A DNA stretch of 64,000 nt from Bacillota bacterium (GTDB lineage: Bacteria; Bacillota; Clostridia; Lachnospirales; Cellulosilyticaceae), in contig JAEZJJ010000040.1 in assembly GCA_023436395.1 (NCBI GenBank), positions 82,068-146,067 on the forward strand. Reading direction: 5' to 3'. Positions within the stretch are counted from its first letter, which is position 1; each line of letters starts with the position of its first letter. Below, one piece after another: positions 8,916 through 18,307 of this stretch. The notes beneath the pieces are model-generated. The model ran no database searches and was not told the DNA's origin. It saw nothing but the letters and a program-made list of their open reading frames with translations. Position numbers and translations under genes: made by a program.

Positions 8916-9962
8916 ATGCACATGGCAGACGCACTTATCACTCCTGTTGTCTCAGGCGCAATGTATCTTGCTTCAGGAGCAACCCTCATATATGGACTAA
9001 AAAAAGTTAAGCTACAAGAGAATTTGAAAATAATTTCTTTAATGGGTATCATGGGGGCCTTTGTTTTTTCCTCACAAATGATTAATTTTACCATCCCAGG
9101 TACTGGTTCATCAGGTCATTTTTGTGGCACTATACTTTTATCTGCTATTCTAGGCCCCTATGCAGCCTTTTTAACAATGTCAGGCATCTTACTCCTTCAA
9201 TGTTTACTCTTTGCTGATGGTGGTTTACTCGCACTTGGCTGCAACATATGGAATATGGCCTTTTATGGATGTTTTATTGGGGGAGGTATTATTTGGAGTA
9301 TTTTTATGAAAGGGAGAATAACACGCTCTAAAATGATTGGTGTATCTATGTTAGGTAGCATCCTTGCGCTACAATTAGGTGCTTTTTCAGTTGTACTTCA
9401 AACATCCATTTCTGGTGTGACAGAACTGCCTTTAAATCTTTTTCTCCTCACAATGCAACCTATTCATCTTGCAATAGGTATTGTAGAAGGCCTCATTACT
9501 TCTGCTGTTCTTTGCTTTATCTATATTACGCGTCCTGAGCTTTTGTGGCTTCCTTCCCATCCTAAGGGCTCAGTGATATACAGCGCTGCACATATTTCCT
9601 TTAAATCTATACTTTGTATTTTGGCAGCATCTGCATTAGTTATAGGTGGGTTACTCTCACTTTTTGCTTCTACTAATCCTGATGGTTTAGAATGGTCTAT
9701 TGCTAAAGCAACTAGCGGAAGTGAACTCTCTGCTTCAGGTGCTGCTTATGAGTACGCTCATTCCATCCAAAATCAAACTGCTCTTTTACCTGATTATGCT
9801 TTCAAAAATTCCGAGTCTGTTTTAGGAACTTCATTCTCTGGTATTATTGGGTGTCTGTTAATCATCGGTTTATGTCTAGGAAGTTGCTTTATATTACGTC
9901 TTACACAACGCAAAAAACGACACATAGATCATATACAAGAAGACATTTCTTATTATGAGTAA
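8916..9962 (+). CDS. nikMN: nickel ECF transporter, fused NikM-NikN (substrate-binding membrane component)
   Basis: 348-residue membrane protein. The first 215 residues are the CbiM/NikM fold, starting MHMADALITPVVSGAMYL; the N-terminal Met-His motif coordinates the metal in NikM structures, and a second ligand region is SSGHFCGT. The C-terminal part carries the PDGLEW motif of the NikN/CbiN-like 'PDGLE' domain with two more membrane segments, so M and N are fused. Nickel rather than cobalt is inferred from its place in the urease operon. AGGAGG precedes the ATG. Its end overlaps nikQ by 8 bases. Confidence 0.93.
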   Translation: MHMADALITPVVSGAMYLASGATLIYGLKKVKLQENLKIISLMGIMGAFVFSSQMINFTIPGTGSSGHFCGTILLSAILGPYAAFLTMSGILLLQCLLFADGGLLALGCNIWNMAFYGCFIGGGIIWSIFMKGRITRSKMIGVSMLGSILALQLGAFSVVLQTSISGVTELPLNLFLLTMQPIHLAIGIVEGLITSAVLCFIYITRPELLWLPSHPKGSVIYSAAHISFKSILCILAASALVIGGLLSLFASTNPDGLEWSIAKATSGSELSASGAAYEYAHSIQNQTALLPDYAFKNSESVLGTSFSGIIGCLLIIGLCLGSCFILRLTQRKKRHIDHIQEDISYYE

Positions 9963-10731
9963 AATTGAACATATTATAAAATCTATTTATTTTCTAGAAG
10001 AAAACTCTAGACAAAAGTTATGGATTAATCAACTCCATCCCTTAGCTAAACTCCTTGTCTCCATATCTTATATCTACATTGTTGTTTCTTTTCCCAAATA
10101 TGCACTCTTTCCACTACTAACTATGTGTTGTTATCCACTCATCACCATAACTCTAGCTCGTATTTCTCTTAAAGCTATGTTGCACCAAATACGTGTCCTT
10201 CTTGTTTTAGTCTGCATGGTGGGTATCTTTAACCCTCTATTTGACCATCAAATTCTAACAAAAATAGGTCCTCTCTCTTTTACTACCGGTATGCTTTCTA
10301 TGGTAACACTCATGCTAAAGGGAATCTTTTCTGTTGTTGCCTCTTACCTTCTTATCGCCACTACAAGTATGGAGGAAATTTGTTCTGCTCTGAAGAGTTT
10401 TCATTTACCTGATAGCTTGATCTCCATCCTGTTATTAAGCTACCGCTATTTCATTATGTTTCTTTCTGAACTTAATCAAATGTCTGAGGCTTACCAGCTA
10501 AGAGCTGTTAAGCAAAAAGGGCTTCATATTAAAGCATGGGGGTCTTTTGTGGGCCACTTCCTACTCCGTAGTCTAGATAGAGCCAATGAAATTTTTGAAA
10601 GCATGATATTGCGAGGATTTCATGGCAACTTAACTGTAAGATCTATTGATAAACCCTCACTCCTTAGTCTGCTCTATACTATCATTTGGCTTATTATTTT
10701 TTTAATAGTTCGCTTAATCTTATGCCATTAA
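9955..10731 (+). CDS. nikQ: nickel ECF transporter transmembrane protein (CbiQ/NikQ family)
   Basis: 258 aa, the T component that couples the ATPase to the substrate-binding protein. It has several hydrophobic segments and the cytosolic coupling helices with LRAVKQKG and MILRGFHG, matching the conserved 'ArG' motifs of the CbiQ family. It overlaps nikMN, consistent with assembly as one complex. Confidence 0.92.
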   Translation: MSKIEHIIKSIYFLEENSRQKLWINQLHPLAKLLVSISYIYIVVSFPKYALFPLLTMCCYPLITITLARISLKAMLHQIRVLLVLVCMVGIFNPLFDHQILTKIGPLSFTTGMLSMVTLMLKGIFSVVASYLLIATTSMEEICSALKSFHLPDSLISILLLSYRYFIMFLSELNQMSEAYQLRAVKQKGLHIKAWGSFVGHFLLRSLDRANEIFESMILRGFHGNLTVRSIDKPSLLSLLYTIIWLIIFLIVRLILCH

Positions 10732-10774
10732 TTTTCTGATACACTACGCATTTAATCCATTAGGTGGTATGTCT

Positions 10775-11515
10775 ATGCAAAGTCTAAGAATTAACGCTCT
10801 CCACTTTTCTTATGATAATCAAAAAGAAATCTTATCCAACATTAATCTAGATGTTTCCACTTCTCAGTCTATTGGCATTATAGGACCTAATGGCGTTGGA
10901 AAATCTACGTTATTAAAATTGCTAGTGGGTCTACACCCCTTTGAGCATGGAACGATTACCATTAACAATATGCTTCTTAATAAAAATAATTTAGCCATGA
11001 TTCGTGAAAAAATTGGGTATGTCTTTCAGGACTCTGAGCATCAGTTATTTATGCCTACTGTTTTTGATGACGTTGCCTTCGGACCACGTAATTATGGCTA
11101 TTCTCCTGAGATGATTCGTTTATGTGTTATGCAAGCTCTTCAAAATGTACATATGGAAGCCTTTAAAGATACACCCATTTATCAACTTTCTGGTGGGCAA
11201 AAAAAATTAGTATCTATTGCTACTATCCTCTCTATGAATCCTAGTATCATTTTATTAGATGAACCCTCTAGTACTTTAGACCCTCGAAATAGAAAACATC
11301 TTATTACTATCTTAAATGATATGAATATCTTAAAAATCATTGCTTCTCATGATTTAGATTTTATTTATGACACTTGTGATAGGACACTTCTACTCTCCCA
11401 TGGCACCATCATAGCTGACGGTGCTACACATGACATATTAAAAGATGAAATCCTCCTTAAAAATAATGGTCTTGAACTGCCTCTTAGATTTCATTCTAAT
11501 AATACTATAAACTGA
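10775..11515 (+). CDS. nikO: nickel ECF transporter ATPase (CbiO/NikO family)
   Basis: About 246-residue ABC ATPase. Walker A GPNGVGKSTLLKLL, Q-loop YVFQDSEHQLFMPTV (QDxxxQLF is typical of ECF/CbiO ATPases), signature LSGGQKK, Walker B IILLDEPSSTLD and the H-loop SHDLDF are all present. The ATG at 10775 is seven bases after AGGTGG and is preferred over the in-frame ATG at 10769. Last gene of the operon, followed by a terminator. It powers nickel uptake for urease. Confidence 0.95.
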   Translation: MQSLRINALHFSYDNQKEILSNINLDVSTSQSIGIIGPNGVGKSTLLKLLVGLHPFEHGTITINNMLLNKNNLAMIREKIGYVFQDSEHQLFMPTVFDDVAFGPRNYGYSPEMIRLCVMQALQNVHMEAFKDTPIYQLSGGQKKLVSIATILSMNPSIILLDEPSSTLDPRNRKHLITILNDMNILKIIASHDLDFIYDTCDRTLLLSHGTIIADGATHDILKDEILLKNNGLELPLRFHSNNTIN

Positions 11516-11522
11516 CAAAACA

Positions 11523-11567
11523 AAAGGAACACACTGACTTCTTCTTAGTCAATGTGCTCCTTTTACT
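11523..11567. terminator. bidirectional terminator between nikO and the converging genes
   Basis: Two 18-base arms (from AAAAGGAACACA to GTGCTCCTTTT) around a short loop. Both arms end in A/T runs. On the minus strand the two mismatches become G-U pairs and TTTTGTTTTG follows, so it should work at least as well for the minus-strand genes as for the urease operon. Confidence 0.8.
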
Positions 11568-11622
11568 CTACAAGTAGTAAGCATTCATCTAATACTTCTT
11601 TTGAAATTTCATTCATGTTCAT
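11563..11622 (-). CDS. small ORF, 19 aa, unknown
   Basis: Reads MNMNEISKEVLDECLLLVE and stops at the foot of the terminator. It is preceded by GAGGTG four bases before the first ATG (ten before the second). The peptide is acidic and could form one amphipathic helix; no signal peptide or export motif. It may be the last cistron of the PH-domain gene transcript (its stop is 127 bases upstream) or a separate small unit. I do not recognise it. The RBS-ORF-terminator arrangement is the only support. Confidence 0.4.
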   Translation of the reverse strand: MNMNEISKEVLDECLLLVE

Positions 11623-11669
11623 GTTTCACCTCGCTTTAATATACTATCTCTATTCTATTAAAGCACTTC

Positions 11670-11703
11670 TATATTAAGATCAGCCTGCCATTTATATTAA
11701 GAT
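11670..11703. repeat. two direct copies of TATATTAAGAT
   Basis: Exact 11-bp copies at 11670-11680 and 11693-11703, 23 bp apart, about 50 bp upstream of the 19-codon ORF. The phase is close to two helical turns, compatible with tandem operator half-sites, but AT-rich chance repeats are possible. Confidence 0.35.
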
Positions 11704-11749
11704 TAGGTTAAATCTTTTTATAGGTGAACAATATGCAGATTATATCCTC

Positions 11750-12157
11750 TTAATAGCAAAGGTAATATTTCTTTACTATAGCAATAACTTCTCTAGCTTG
11801 CTCAGCTTGATTCTTAGGAACTTTAAAAGAAATAGGTGCACTGTAAGGAATTCCACTACTATTAGTCACCGTATTACCATCTATCCCTATTTTAATATCT
11901 ACATCTAAATCAAAATTCCCTGCTGTTTCATAGGAAACACTTTTAACATTCTTTTTTGGAAAAAATTTTACTTCTACCTTTTTACCTGTTACACCTTGTA
12001 CATCTACCATATAGATACCGAGGTTAGTAAATACAACAGAATCTCTCATAAATTGATAGGAGCTAATTACAGTTTCGTCCTCAAAAAAGAATTCTTTAAC
12101 GTAACTAAGATCTGCCCCTATATTAGCCTTACCTGTTAGCATATCATATAATCCCAT
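11750..12157 (-). CDS. PH domain-containing protein (bPH/DUF1696-like)
   Basis: 135-residue soluble protein. It begins MGLYDMLTGKANIGADLSYV and has the alternating beta pattern VISSYQFMRDSVVFTNLGIYMVD followed by FFPKKNVKSVSYETAG and a C-terminal helix. This matches the bacterial pleckstrin-homology domain family formerly called DUF1696, of unknown physiological role. AGGAGG is five bases before the ATG. It is monocistronic or shares a transcript with the 19-codon ORF downstream. Confidence 0.8.
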   Translation of the reverse strand: MGLYDMLTGKANIGADLSYVKEFFFEDETVISSYQFMRDSVVFTNLGIYMVDVQGVTGKKVEVKFFPKKNVKSVSYETAGNFDLDVDIKIGIDGNTVTNSSGIPYSAPISFKVPKNQAEQAREVIAIVKKYYLCY

Positions 12158-12309
12158 ATTGTCCTCCTATTATTTTAGTTATTTAATATTAAATTATATC
12201 TAAATTATTAATTATTTTATAATCATTTAAAATATTATATATATTTATATATATTTGTTAAAAATCTTAATAGAAGCTACTTTAAGTTTTTGTGTTTTAA
12301 AATTGGAAG

Positions 12310-12783
12310 TTATCTACTCCTTTTATATGCCTTATAATGTGGCCTTTCACAACTCTTTTCCCAAAAAGCTTCTATTCCACACTCCTTTATTGTTTGATTA
12401 CCTTCAAACCACTGCATATGTACTTCTTCTTCAAAAATTTCCTGTGTTTTATCACAAGGAAATTCATTACACTCACCACAATAATCAACATTATGTTCTT
12501 TTGTACATTCAAGAATAAAACATCCCTTTATGCTACATCCATGATGTTCTCTGTTCCGACATCCAGAGCACTTACTTGTACTATATTTGGACAACTCTTC
12601 CTCGAAAATTTTAAATCGTTCTACTTCATTTTGAGAATGCTTTTCATAAAATTCACACATTCCTTCCATATATTTTGATAATTGTTTTGCTGATTGTGAA
12701 ATGATCCCATATTCATATGCGCAGCACGTATGGCATATTAAAGAACATGGTGCTATTTTTTCTAATAATTCTTCTCTCTTCAC
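12310..12783 (-). CDS. DUF3795 cysteine-rich protein
   Basis: 157 residues from a GTG start at 12781-12783, chosen because AGAGGG lies eight bases upstream; an in-frame ATG at 12801 has no such site. Twelve or so cysteines occur in the DUF3795 arrangement: IAPCSLICHTCCAY at the N-terminus, CSGC, CSIKGCFILEC and CGECNEFPC. The Cys clusters probably bind zinc or an iron-sulfur cluster. Function unknown. It stands alone, with no clear operon partner. Confidence 0.8.
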   Translation of the reverse strand: MKREELLEKIAPCSLICHTCCAYEYGIISQSAKQLSKYMEGMCEFYEKHSQNEVERFKIFEEELSKYSTSKCSGCRNREHHGCSIKGCFILECTKEHNVDYCGECNEFPCDKTQEIFEEEVHMQWFEGNQTIKECGIEAFWEKSCERPHYKAYKRSR

Positions 12784-12961
12784 AAAATCACCCTCTATCA
12801 TTTATTGACTACTATCATTAGATGTTAATAGTTTATATTCCTTCATACATTATTTCCTTAAAATTCTCATTTATAAACTCAATACATAACAAGTATCTAT
12901 TCTTATTGACAAACTCTTTACATAGTATATCACATTAGTAATGTAATGTTTTGTCGTTTCA

Positions 12962-12993
12962 TAAAAAATAGGACCAAGTTTTTACCTGATCCC
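12962..12993 (-). terminator. terminator of the purine operon
   Basis: On the minus strand GGGATCAGG pairs with CTTGGTCCT (including G-U pairs) around a 6-nt loop, followed by ATTTTTT. It lies about 90 bases after the purD stop codon. Confidence 0.75.
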
Positions 12994-13082
12994 ACTTAGA
13001 ACTGTTCTAATTATTTTTTGTTATTTATTTACTTTATATTTCTCCTAGATTCATAATACCTTCACTATCAAAACCTATACAT

Positions 13083-14336
13083 CTATTGGGCTATATCATT
13101 TCTATACTGCATACCCTCAAAATTAATCTTTTTCACTTCATTATAAATATTTGTTCTAGCCTCACTTAAACTTGTCCCTAAGCTTGTAATAGCAAGTACA
13201 CGACCTCCATCTGTTTGGATTGTATCTCCTACTTTCTTAGTTCCTGCATGGAATAAGTAGGTCTCATCATTTAAATATTCAAGACCTGTAATAATATCTC
13301 CTTTATGTGAAGTCTCTGGGTAACCTTTGCTTGCCAAAACCAAAGTTACACTTTGTCTTTCATCCCATTCAATAGGTGTAGTAGCTAAGTTTCCTTTGAT
13401 ACAAGCCTCCATGATTTGAATTAAATCTGTTTTTAATCTTGGAAGTACACTTTGTGTTTCTGGATCCCCAAAACGCACATTGAATTCTAGAACTTTTGGG
13501 TTATTTCCTTCTATCATAAGACCAATAAACAGAATACCTTTAAATTTAAGATTTTCTTTCTTAAAACCTTTAATAATAGGCTCTAAAATTTGACTATCAA
13601 TATTGGCTCTTACCTCTGGTGTGATAATTGGATTGGGTGAAAAACCGCCCATACCGCCAGTATTAAGCCCTTTGTCCCCATCTAAAGCACGTTTGTAGTC
13701 CCTAGCTGTTTCCATTGGAATAATACTTTCTCCATCTACAAAACAAAGAAGTGAAGCTTCTGTTCCTGTAAGAAATTCTTCTAGAACAATCGTGCTTCCT
13801 GCCCCTTCAAATTTACCATCAAAAATTTCTCTAATACCTGCTTCTGCCTCTTCATAAGTCTCACAAATCAGTACCCCTTTTCCTGCAGCTAATCCATCTG
13901 CTTTAACAACTACTGGTAAGTTAAAGTTTTTTGCTTCTGCCACACAAGCTTCTACTGCATCACTGTTAAAACTAGCATAACCAGCTGTAGGGATATGATT
14001 ACGCATTAAAAATTGCTTTGTAAAATGTTTACTTCCTTCAAACTGTGCACATTCTTTATTAGGCCCAAATACTTTAAGTCCTCTTTTTTCAAAAACATCT
14101 ACAATCCCCATTACAAGTGGTATCTCTGGTCCTACAATTGTAAGGTCCACATGGTTTTCTTCTGCAAAATCTGCTAGATCATAAAGTGCCTCCACTTTGA
14201 TAGGTACATTTGTAAAAGTTTCTTCTGTTCCCCCATTACCTGGTGCTACAAAAATCTCAGCTTCGGGATGAAAACGTCTCACTGTATGTGCAATGGCTGA
14301 TTCTCTCCCACCATTTCCTACGATTAATATTTTCAT
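13083..14336 (-). CDS. purD: phosphoribosylamine-glycine ligase
   Basis: 417-residue ATP-grasp enzyme for step 2 of de novo purine synthesis (PRA + Gly + ATP to GAR). It begins MKILIVGNGGRESAIAHTV; the ATP-grasp core has VVKADGLAAGKGV, RDYKRALDGDKGLNTGGMG (the PurD signature) and LEFNVRFGDPETQ with the metal-binding residues. Length is standard. It overlaps the end of purN by four bases and is the last gene of the operon. Confidence 0.97.
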   Translation of the reverse strand: MKILIVGNGGRESAIAHTVRRFHPEAEIFVAPGNGGTEETFTNVPIKVEALYDLADFAEENHVDLTIVGPEIPLVMGIVDVFEKRGLKVFGPNKECAQFEGSKHFTKQFLMRNHIPTAGYASFNSDAVEACVAEAKNFNLPVVVKADGLAAGKGVLICETYEEAEAGIREIFDGKFEGAGSTIVLEEFLTGTEASLLCFVDGESIIPMETARDYKRALDGDKGLNTGGMGGFSPNPIITPEVRANIDSQILEPIIKGFKKENLKFKGILFIGLMIEGNNPKVLEFNVRFGDPETQSVLPRLKTDLIQIMEACIKGNLATTPIEWDERQSVTLVLASKGYPETSHKGDIITGLEYLNDETYLFHAGTKKVGDTIQTDGGRVLAITSLGTSLSEARTNIYNEVKKINFEGMQYRNDIAQ

Positions 14337-14920
14337 ATTGAATTACTCTCCTCTAACTGTTTTATGGCTTCCACTAAAATTTTGTGTTCAATTTGGGTTA
14401 AAATACGTTGTTGTAGTGTTTCTGCTGTATCTCCTTTAAGTACTTCTAGCTTTCGTTGCAAGATCATTTCTCCTGTATCTACTCCTGTATCAATGTAATG
14501 CACTGTTGCTCCACTTTCCTTTTCTCCTGCTGCAATAACTGCTTCATGAACATGAATACCAAAGTAACCCATCCCACCATATTTAGGGAGCAAAGATGGA
14601 TGAATATTAATAATACGTCCTTTAAAAGTCTCTACTAACTTCTCATCAATAATTTTAAGGTAGCCTGCACATACCACTAAATCTACTTTCTGTACTAGTA
14701 GTAAATCCAGTAGCTCTTCATCGTAGTTCCCACTTTTAGGATCTAGATAATAATCAGGAATATTGTGTTTTCTAGCACGCTCAAGACCATAGGCTGTCTC
14801 TTTATGAGAAATGACACATACAATTTGGCTTTCTAATATACCACTTTCTACTGCATCTATTATACTCTGTAAATTCGTACCACCACCTGATACAAGTACA
14901 CCAATTCTTAGTCCTGACAT
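14333..14920 (-). CDS. purN: phosphoribosylglycinamide formyltransferase
   Basis: 195 aa. Transfers a formyl group from 10-formyl-THF to GAR (step 3). The N-terminal LVSGGGTNLQSIIDA binds the phosphate; the catalytic triad lies in NIHPSLLPKYGG (Asn, His) and HYIDTGVDTG (Asp). It overlaps purM by 13 bases and purD by 4, leaving no room for purH, which often lies between purN and purD in Firmicutes. Confidence 0.97.
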   Translation of the reverse strand: MSGLRIGVLVSGGGTNLQSIIDAVESGILESQIVCVISHKETAYGLERARKHNIPDYYLDPKSGNYDEELLDLLLVQKVDLVVCAGYLKIIDEKLVETFKGRIINIHPSLLPKYGGMGYFGIHVHEAVIAAGEKESGATVHYIDTGVDTGEMILQRKLEVLKGDTAETLQQRILTQIEHKILVEAIKQLEESNSI

Positions 14921-15951
14921 AAGATCACACCTTTATTTCCTTCTACAACTTCACCAATAATATAAGCTTTTTCATTTGCCTGATGAAGTGCTGCTAATAC
15001 CTTTTCACTATCTACTTCTGCTACTACAAGCATCATACCAATCCCCATATTAAAAGTATTGTAAAGTTCATCAATATCTAACTTTGATGTTTCTTCTAAG
15101 AATTTATAAATAGGAGGCTTTTCAATACAATTAATGTTAATTTTAGCATCTACATCTCCTGGAAGCATACGTGGTACATTTTCAATGAAACCTCCTCCTG
15201 TAATGTGCGCAATGCCTTTTATTTGAGCTACTGCTTTAGCTGCTTTAACTGCTTTAACATATAGTTTGGTTGGCTTTAAGAGAGCTTCTCCATAAGTTTC
15301 ACCAAGCTCTTCATTATAGGTATGAAGGTCTATCCCTGCTGCTTCTACTAATTTTCTAACCAATGAATAACCATTACTATGTACACCTGTTGAAGGAAGC
15401 CCAATAATGACATCTCCTGCTTTGATGACGCTTCCATCAATCATATCCTTACGATCTACAATCCCTACAGCAAAGCCAGCTACATCATATTCTCCATCTG
15501 GATAGAAACCTGGCATCTCTGCTGTTTCTCCCCCTATTAGTGCACATAAACTTTCTTTACATCCATCAGTAATACCTTTTACAATATTGGCAATATGTTC
15601 TGGTGCAATACGTCCTGTTGCAATATAGTCTAAGAAAAATAGAGGTTCTGCACCACCACAAATAATATCATTCACACACATAGCTACTGCATCGATTCCA
15701 ATTGTATCATGTTTATTCATATCAAAAGCTAATTTTAATTTGGTACCAACACCATCTGTTCCTGATACAAGCACAGGTTCTTCCATCCCTGCAAAAGCAC
15801 TAAGGGAAAATGCCCCACCAAAGCTTCCGATATCTGTAAGTACACCTGGAATAAAGGTTGATTTTACATGTTCTTTCATTTGTGCTACTGCCTCATATCC
15901 ACGATGAACATCTACTCCTGCATCTTTATATGTGATTTTATTATTAGACAT
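14908..15951 (-). CDS. purM: phosphoribosylformylglycinamidine cyclo-ligase (AIR synthetase)
   Basis: 347-residue enzyme for step 5 (FGAM to AIR). Motifs seen: YKDAGVDVHRGYEAV at the start, VSGTDGVGTKLKLAF (ATP binding), GIDAVAMCVNDIICGGAEPLFFLDY and ALIGGETAEMPGFY. Same superfamily as PurL domain I. AGGAGG precedes the ATG. A 170-base gap with an inverted repeat separates it from purF upstream. Confidence 0.97.
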   Translation of the reverse strand: MSNNKITYKDAGVDVHRGYEAVAQMKEHVKSTFIPGVLTDIGSFGGAFSLSAFAGMEEPVLVSGTDGVGTKLKLAFDMNKHDTIGIDAVAMCVNDIICGGAEPLFFLDYIATGRIAPEHIANIVKGITDGCKESLCALIGGETAEMPGFYPDGEYDVAGFAVGIVDRKDMIDGSVIKAGDVIIGLPSTGVHSNGYSLVRKLVEAAGIDLHTYNEELGETYGEALLKPTKLYVKAVKAAKAVAQIKGIAHITGGGFIENVPRMLPGDVDAKININCIEKPPIYKFLEETSKLDIDELYNTFNMGIGMMLVVAEVDSEKVLAALHQANEKAYIIGEVVEGNKGVILCQD

Positions 15952-16021
15952 TTTTCTTCCTCCTATATAGCTATACTCATAGCTTTATTTAATATTGAAT
16001 GTCCCCCATAATTAAATGCAA

Positions 16022-16094
16022 AATTAAGAATGAAGCATGAAAACAAGAGGACTTATATTAATCCTTCTGCATGCTTCATCTTTCATTCTTAATT
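16022..16094. repeat. imperfect inverted repeat between purF and purM
   Basis: Outer arms AATTAAGAATGAA and TTCATTCTTAATT, inner arms ATGAAGCATG and CATGCTTCAT, with one arm carrying a 7-base insertion. The loop contains AGGATTAATATAAGTCCT, itself partly palindromic. No T-run follows, so it looks like an intra-operon mRNA hairpin or a small palindromic repeat element rather than a terminator. Confidence 0.6.
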
Positions 16095-16124
16095 ACTACT
16101 ACTATTGAGGATGCGACTGATTTA

Positions 16125-17522
16125 TTAACAATGAGAAGGTGGCGTCCCAATAGGGACTTCCATTGGATACCTTCCATTGAAACAAGCTTTGCAGAACTGA
16201 CTCTTATGCTGACATACTTCACGAAGTCCTTCTTCACTTAAATAAGTTAAAGAATCTGCACCTATGTATTCGCAAATTTCTTCTACCGTTTTTTGTGCCC
16301 CAATAAGAAATTCTCTATATGGTGTATCAATTCCGAAGTAGCAAGAATATTGTACAGGCGGTGAAGTAATGCATACGTGTACTTCTTTAGCACCTGCTTT
16401 TCTTACTTGTTCTACAATACGTTTGCATGTTGTACCTCTTACAATGGAATCATCCGTCATAATAACTCTTTTACCTTCTAGATTTTGTCTCAGTGGAGAA
16501 AGTTTAATCTTAACTGCATTTTCTCTCATTTCTTGAGTAGGTTGAATAAAAGTTCTACCAATGTATCTATTTTTAATAAGTCCCTCACCATAAGGAATAC
16601 CTGATTCTTTAGCATAACCAATCGCTGAAGGTACACCTGAATCTGGCACAGGCATTACCATATCTGCTTCAATTTTTCTTTGTTTTGCTAACATTTTCCC
16701 TGCATTTACACGAAAATCATACACGCTATCCCCATCAATGATACTATCTGTTCTGGCAAAATAAATGAGTTCAAATACACAAAGGTGTTTTTGACACATA
16801 TTAGAAGGTTCAATACTTCTTAGTCCCTCCCTATTGATGACTACAATCTCTCCTGGGGCAACGTCCCTTACGAACTCTGCATCAAGTACATCAAGCGCAC
16901 AACTTTCAGAAGCTAATACATAACCATCTTTTAGCTTGCCAATACAAAGTGGCCTAAGGCCATGTGGATCTCGAATACCAATCAGACTATCTCCTGTCGT
17001 TAAAACTAAGGCATATGCTCCTTTTACAAGACTCATAGTATTTTTAATGCCATTTTCAATCCCTTTACTACTGTATCTGGCAATTAAGTTTAGAATAGAT
17101 TCTGTATCTGTTGTACTATGGAATATAACACCACTATCCTCTAAAATCTCCCTAATATTTTCAGCATTTACAAGGTTTCCATTATGCGCAAGCCCTATAT
17201 CTCCTTTTTTGTACTTGGCAACTAGCGGTTGGGCATTTCTCACATCTTTATCACCTGCTGTAGAGTAACGTACATGACCAATAGCAATATTCCCTTGTAG
17301 TTCATTAAGTGCTGATTCGTTAAATACGTCGGCTACAAGTCCCATGCCTTTTTTAACTTCAATATCTCCATTACAATTGACTGCAATCCCTGCACATTCT
17401 TGCCCTCTATGTTGCAGCGCAAACAGACCATAATAAGCCAATCTTGAAGCATTTTTTTCTTCTCTATAAATGCCAATTACGCCACATTCTTCATGCAGTG
17501 AATCCTCTTGTAAAAACTTCAT
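16125..17522 (-). CDS. purF: amidophosphoribosyltransferase
   Basis: 465 aa. Committed step of purine synthesis (PRPP + Gln to PRA). A 12-residue propeptide precedes the nucleophile Cys13 in HEECGVIGIY, as in the Bacillus-type iron-sulfur PurF that is matured by removal of the propeptide. Later cysteines in LCVFELIYF, YSCYFGID and CKACFNGRYP fit the 4Fe-4S ligands. The PRTase PRPP loop VIMTDDSIVRGTT is intact. AGGAG-like site before the ATG. Activity is expected to be oxygen-sensitive and inhibited by AMP/GMP as in the family. Confidence 0.96.
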   Translation of the reverse strand: MKFLQEDSLHEECGVIGIYREEKNASRLAYYGLFALQHRGQECAGIAVNCNGDIEVKKGMGLVADVFNESALNELQGNIAIGHVRYSTAGDKDVRNAQPLVAKYKKGDIGLAHNGNLVNAENIREILEDSGVIFHSTTDTESILNLIARYSSKGIENGIKNTMSLVKGAYALVLTTGDSLIGIRDPHGLRPLCIGKLKDGYVLASESCALDVLDAEFVRDVAPGEIVVINREGLRSIEPSNMCQKHLCVFELIYFARTDSIIDGDSVYDFRVNAGKMLAKQRKIEADMVMPVPDSGVPSAIGYAKESGIPYGEGLIKNRYIGRTFIQPTQEMRENAVKIKLSPLRQNLEGKRVIMTDDSIVRGTTCKRIVEQVRKAGAKEVHVCITSPPVQYSCYFGIDTPYREFLIGAQKTVEEICEYIGADSLTYLSEEGLREVCQHKSQFCKACFNGRYPMEVPIGTPPSHC

Positions 17523-17538
17523 TATGACCGCTCCTCTA

Positions 17539-18243
17539 TTATTTGGTTACTCTTGCGAGCATCTCTGCATATACTTCTTCTACGCCACCAAGATCTCTTC
17601 TAAAACGGTCTTTATCTAATTTTTTATTTGTTTCAGCATCCCAGAAACGGCATGTATCTGGAGAAATTTCATCTGCTAAAATAATCTTACCATCTACACG
17701 ACCAAGTTCAATTTTAAAGTCGATTAATTTAACACCTATTTTTAAGAAGTATGCTTTAAGAAGTTCATTAATTTTAAAAGTCATTTCACTCATTACTTTA
17801 AGTTCTTCTTGTGTCGCAATACCAAGTGCTAAAATTTGATAATCATTAATCATTGGATCACCTAGTGCATCATCTTTTAAACAGAATTCAAGTGTTGGGT
17901 TTTTAAGAATAGTTCCTTCTTCTACTCCAAAACGTTTAGAAAAAGAACCTGCAGCTACGTTACGTACAATGACTTCTAATGGTACAATTTCTACAGCTTT
18001 AACAACTGTTTCTCTGTCATTAAGTTCTTCTACTAAGTGAGTTTCAATACCATTTTCTTCTAACATACGGCACATAATATTGCTCATGCGATTATTAACA
18101 ACACCTTTACCTACGATTGTTCCTTTTTTCTCACCATTAAAAGCTGTTGCATCATCTTTATAACTTACAATGTAGTATCTTTCATCATCTGTTTTAAATA
18201 CTTTTTTTGCTTTTCCTTCGTAAAGTTGTTCTCTTTTTTCCAT
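17539..18243 (-). CDS. purC: SAICAR synthetase
   Basis: 234 aa; joins CAIR and aspartate (step 7). Starts [20 protein letters not shown], has [18 protein letters not shown] and [10 protein letters not shown], and the C-terminal [15 protein letters not shown] motif, all typical for PurC. Located between purE and purF with short gaps. Confidence 0.97.
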   Translation of the reverse strand: MEKREQLYEGKAKKVFKTDDERYYIVSYKDDATAFNGEKKGTIVGKGVVNNRMSNIMCRMLEENGIETHLVEELNDRETVVKAVEIVPLEVIVRNVAAGSFSKRFGVEEGTILKNPTLEFCLKDDALGDPMINDYQILALGIATQEELKVMSEMTFKINELLKAYFLKIGVKLIDFKIELGRVDGKIILADEISPDTCRFWDAETNKKLDKDRFRRDLGGVEEVYAEMLARVTK

Positions 18244-18307
18244 GATCTATTCTCCTCTATTTTTATTCTAATTTTTATTTTATTTTTGCTTCTTATTTTT
18301 AATTATC

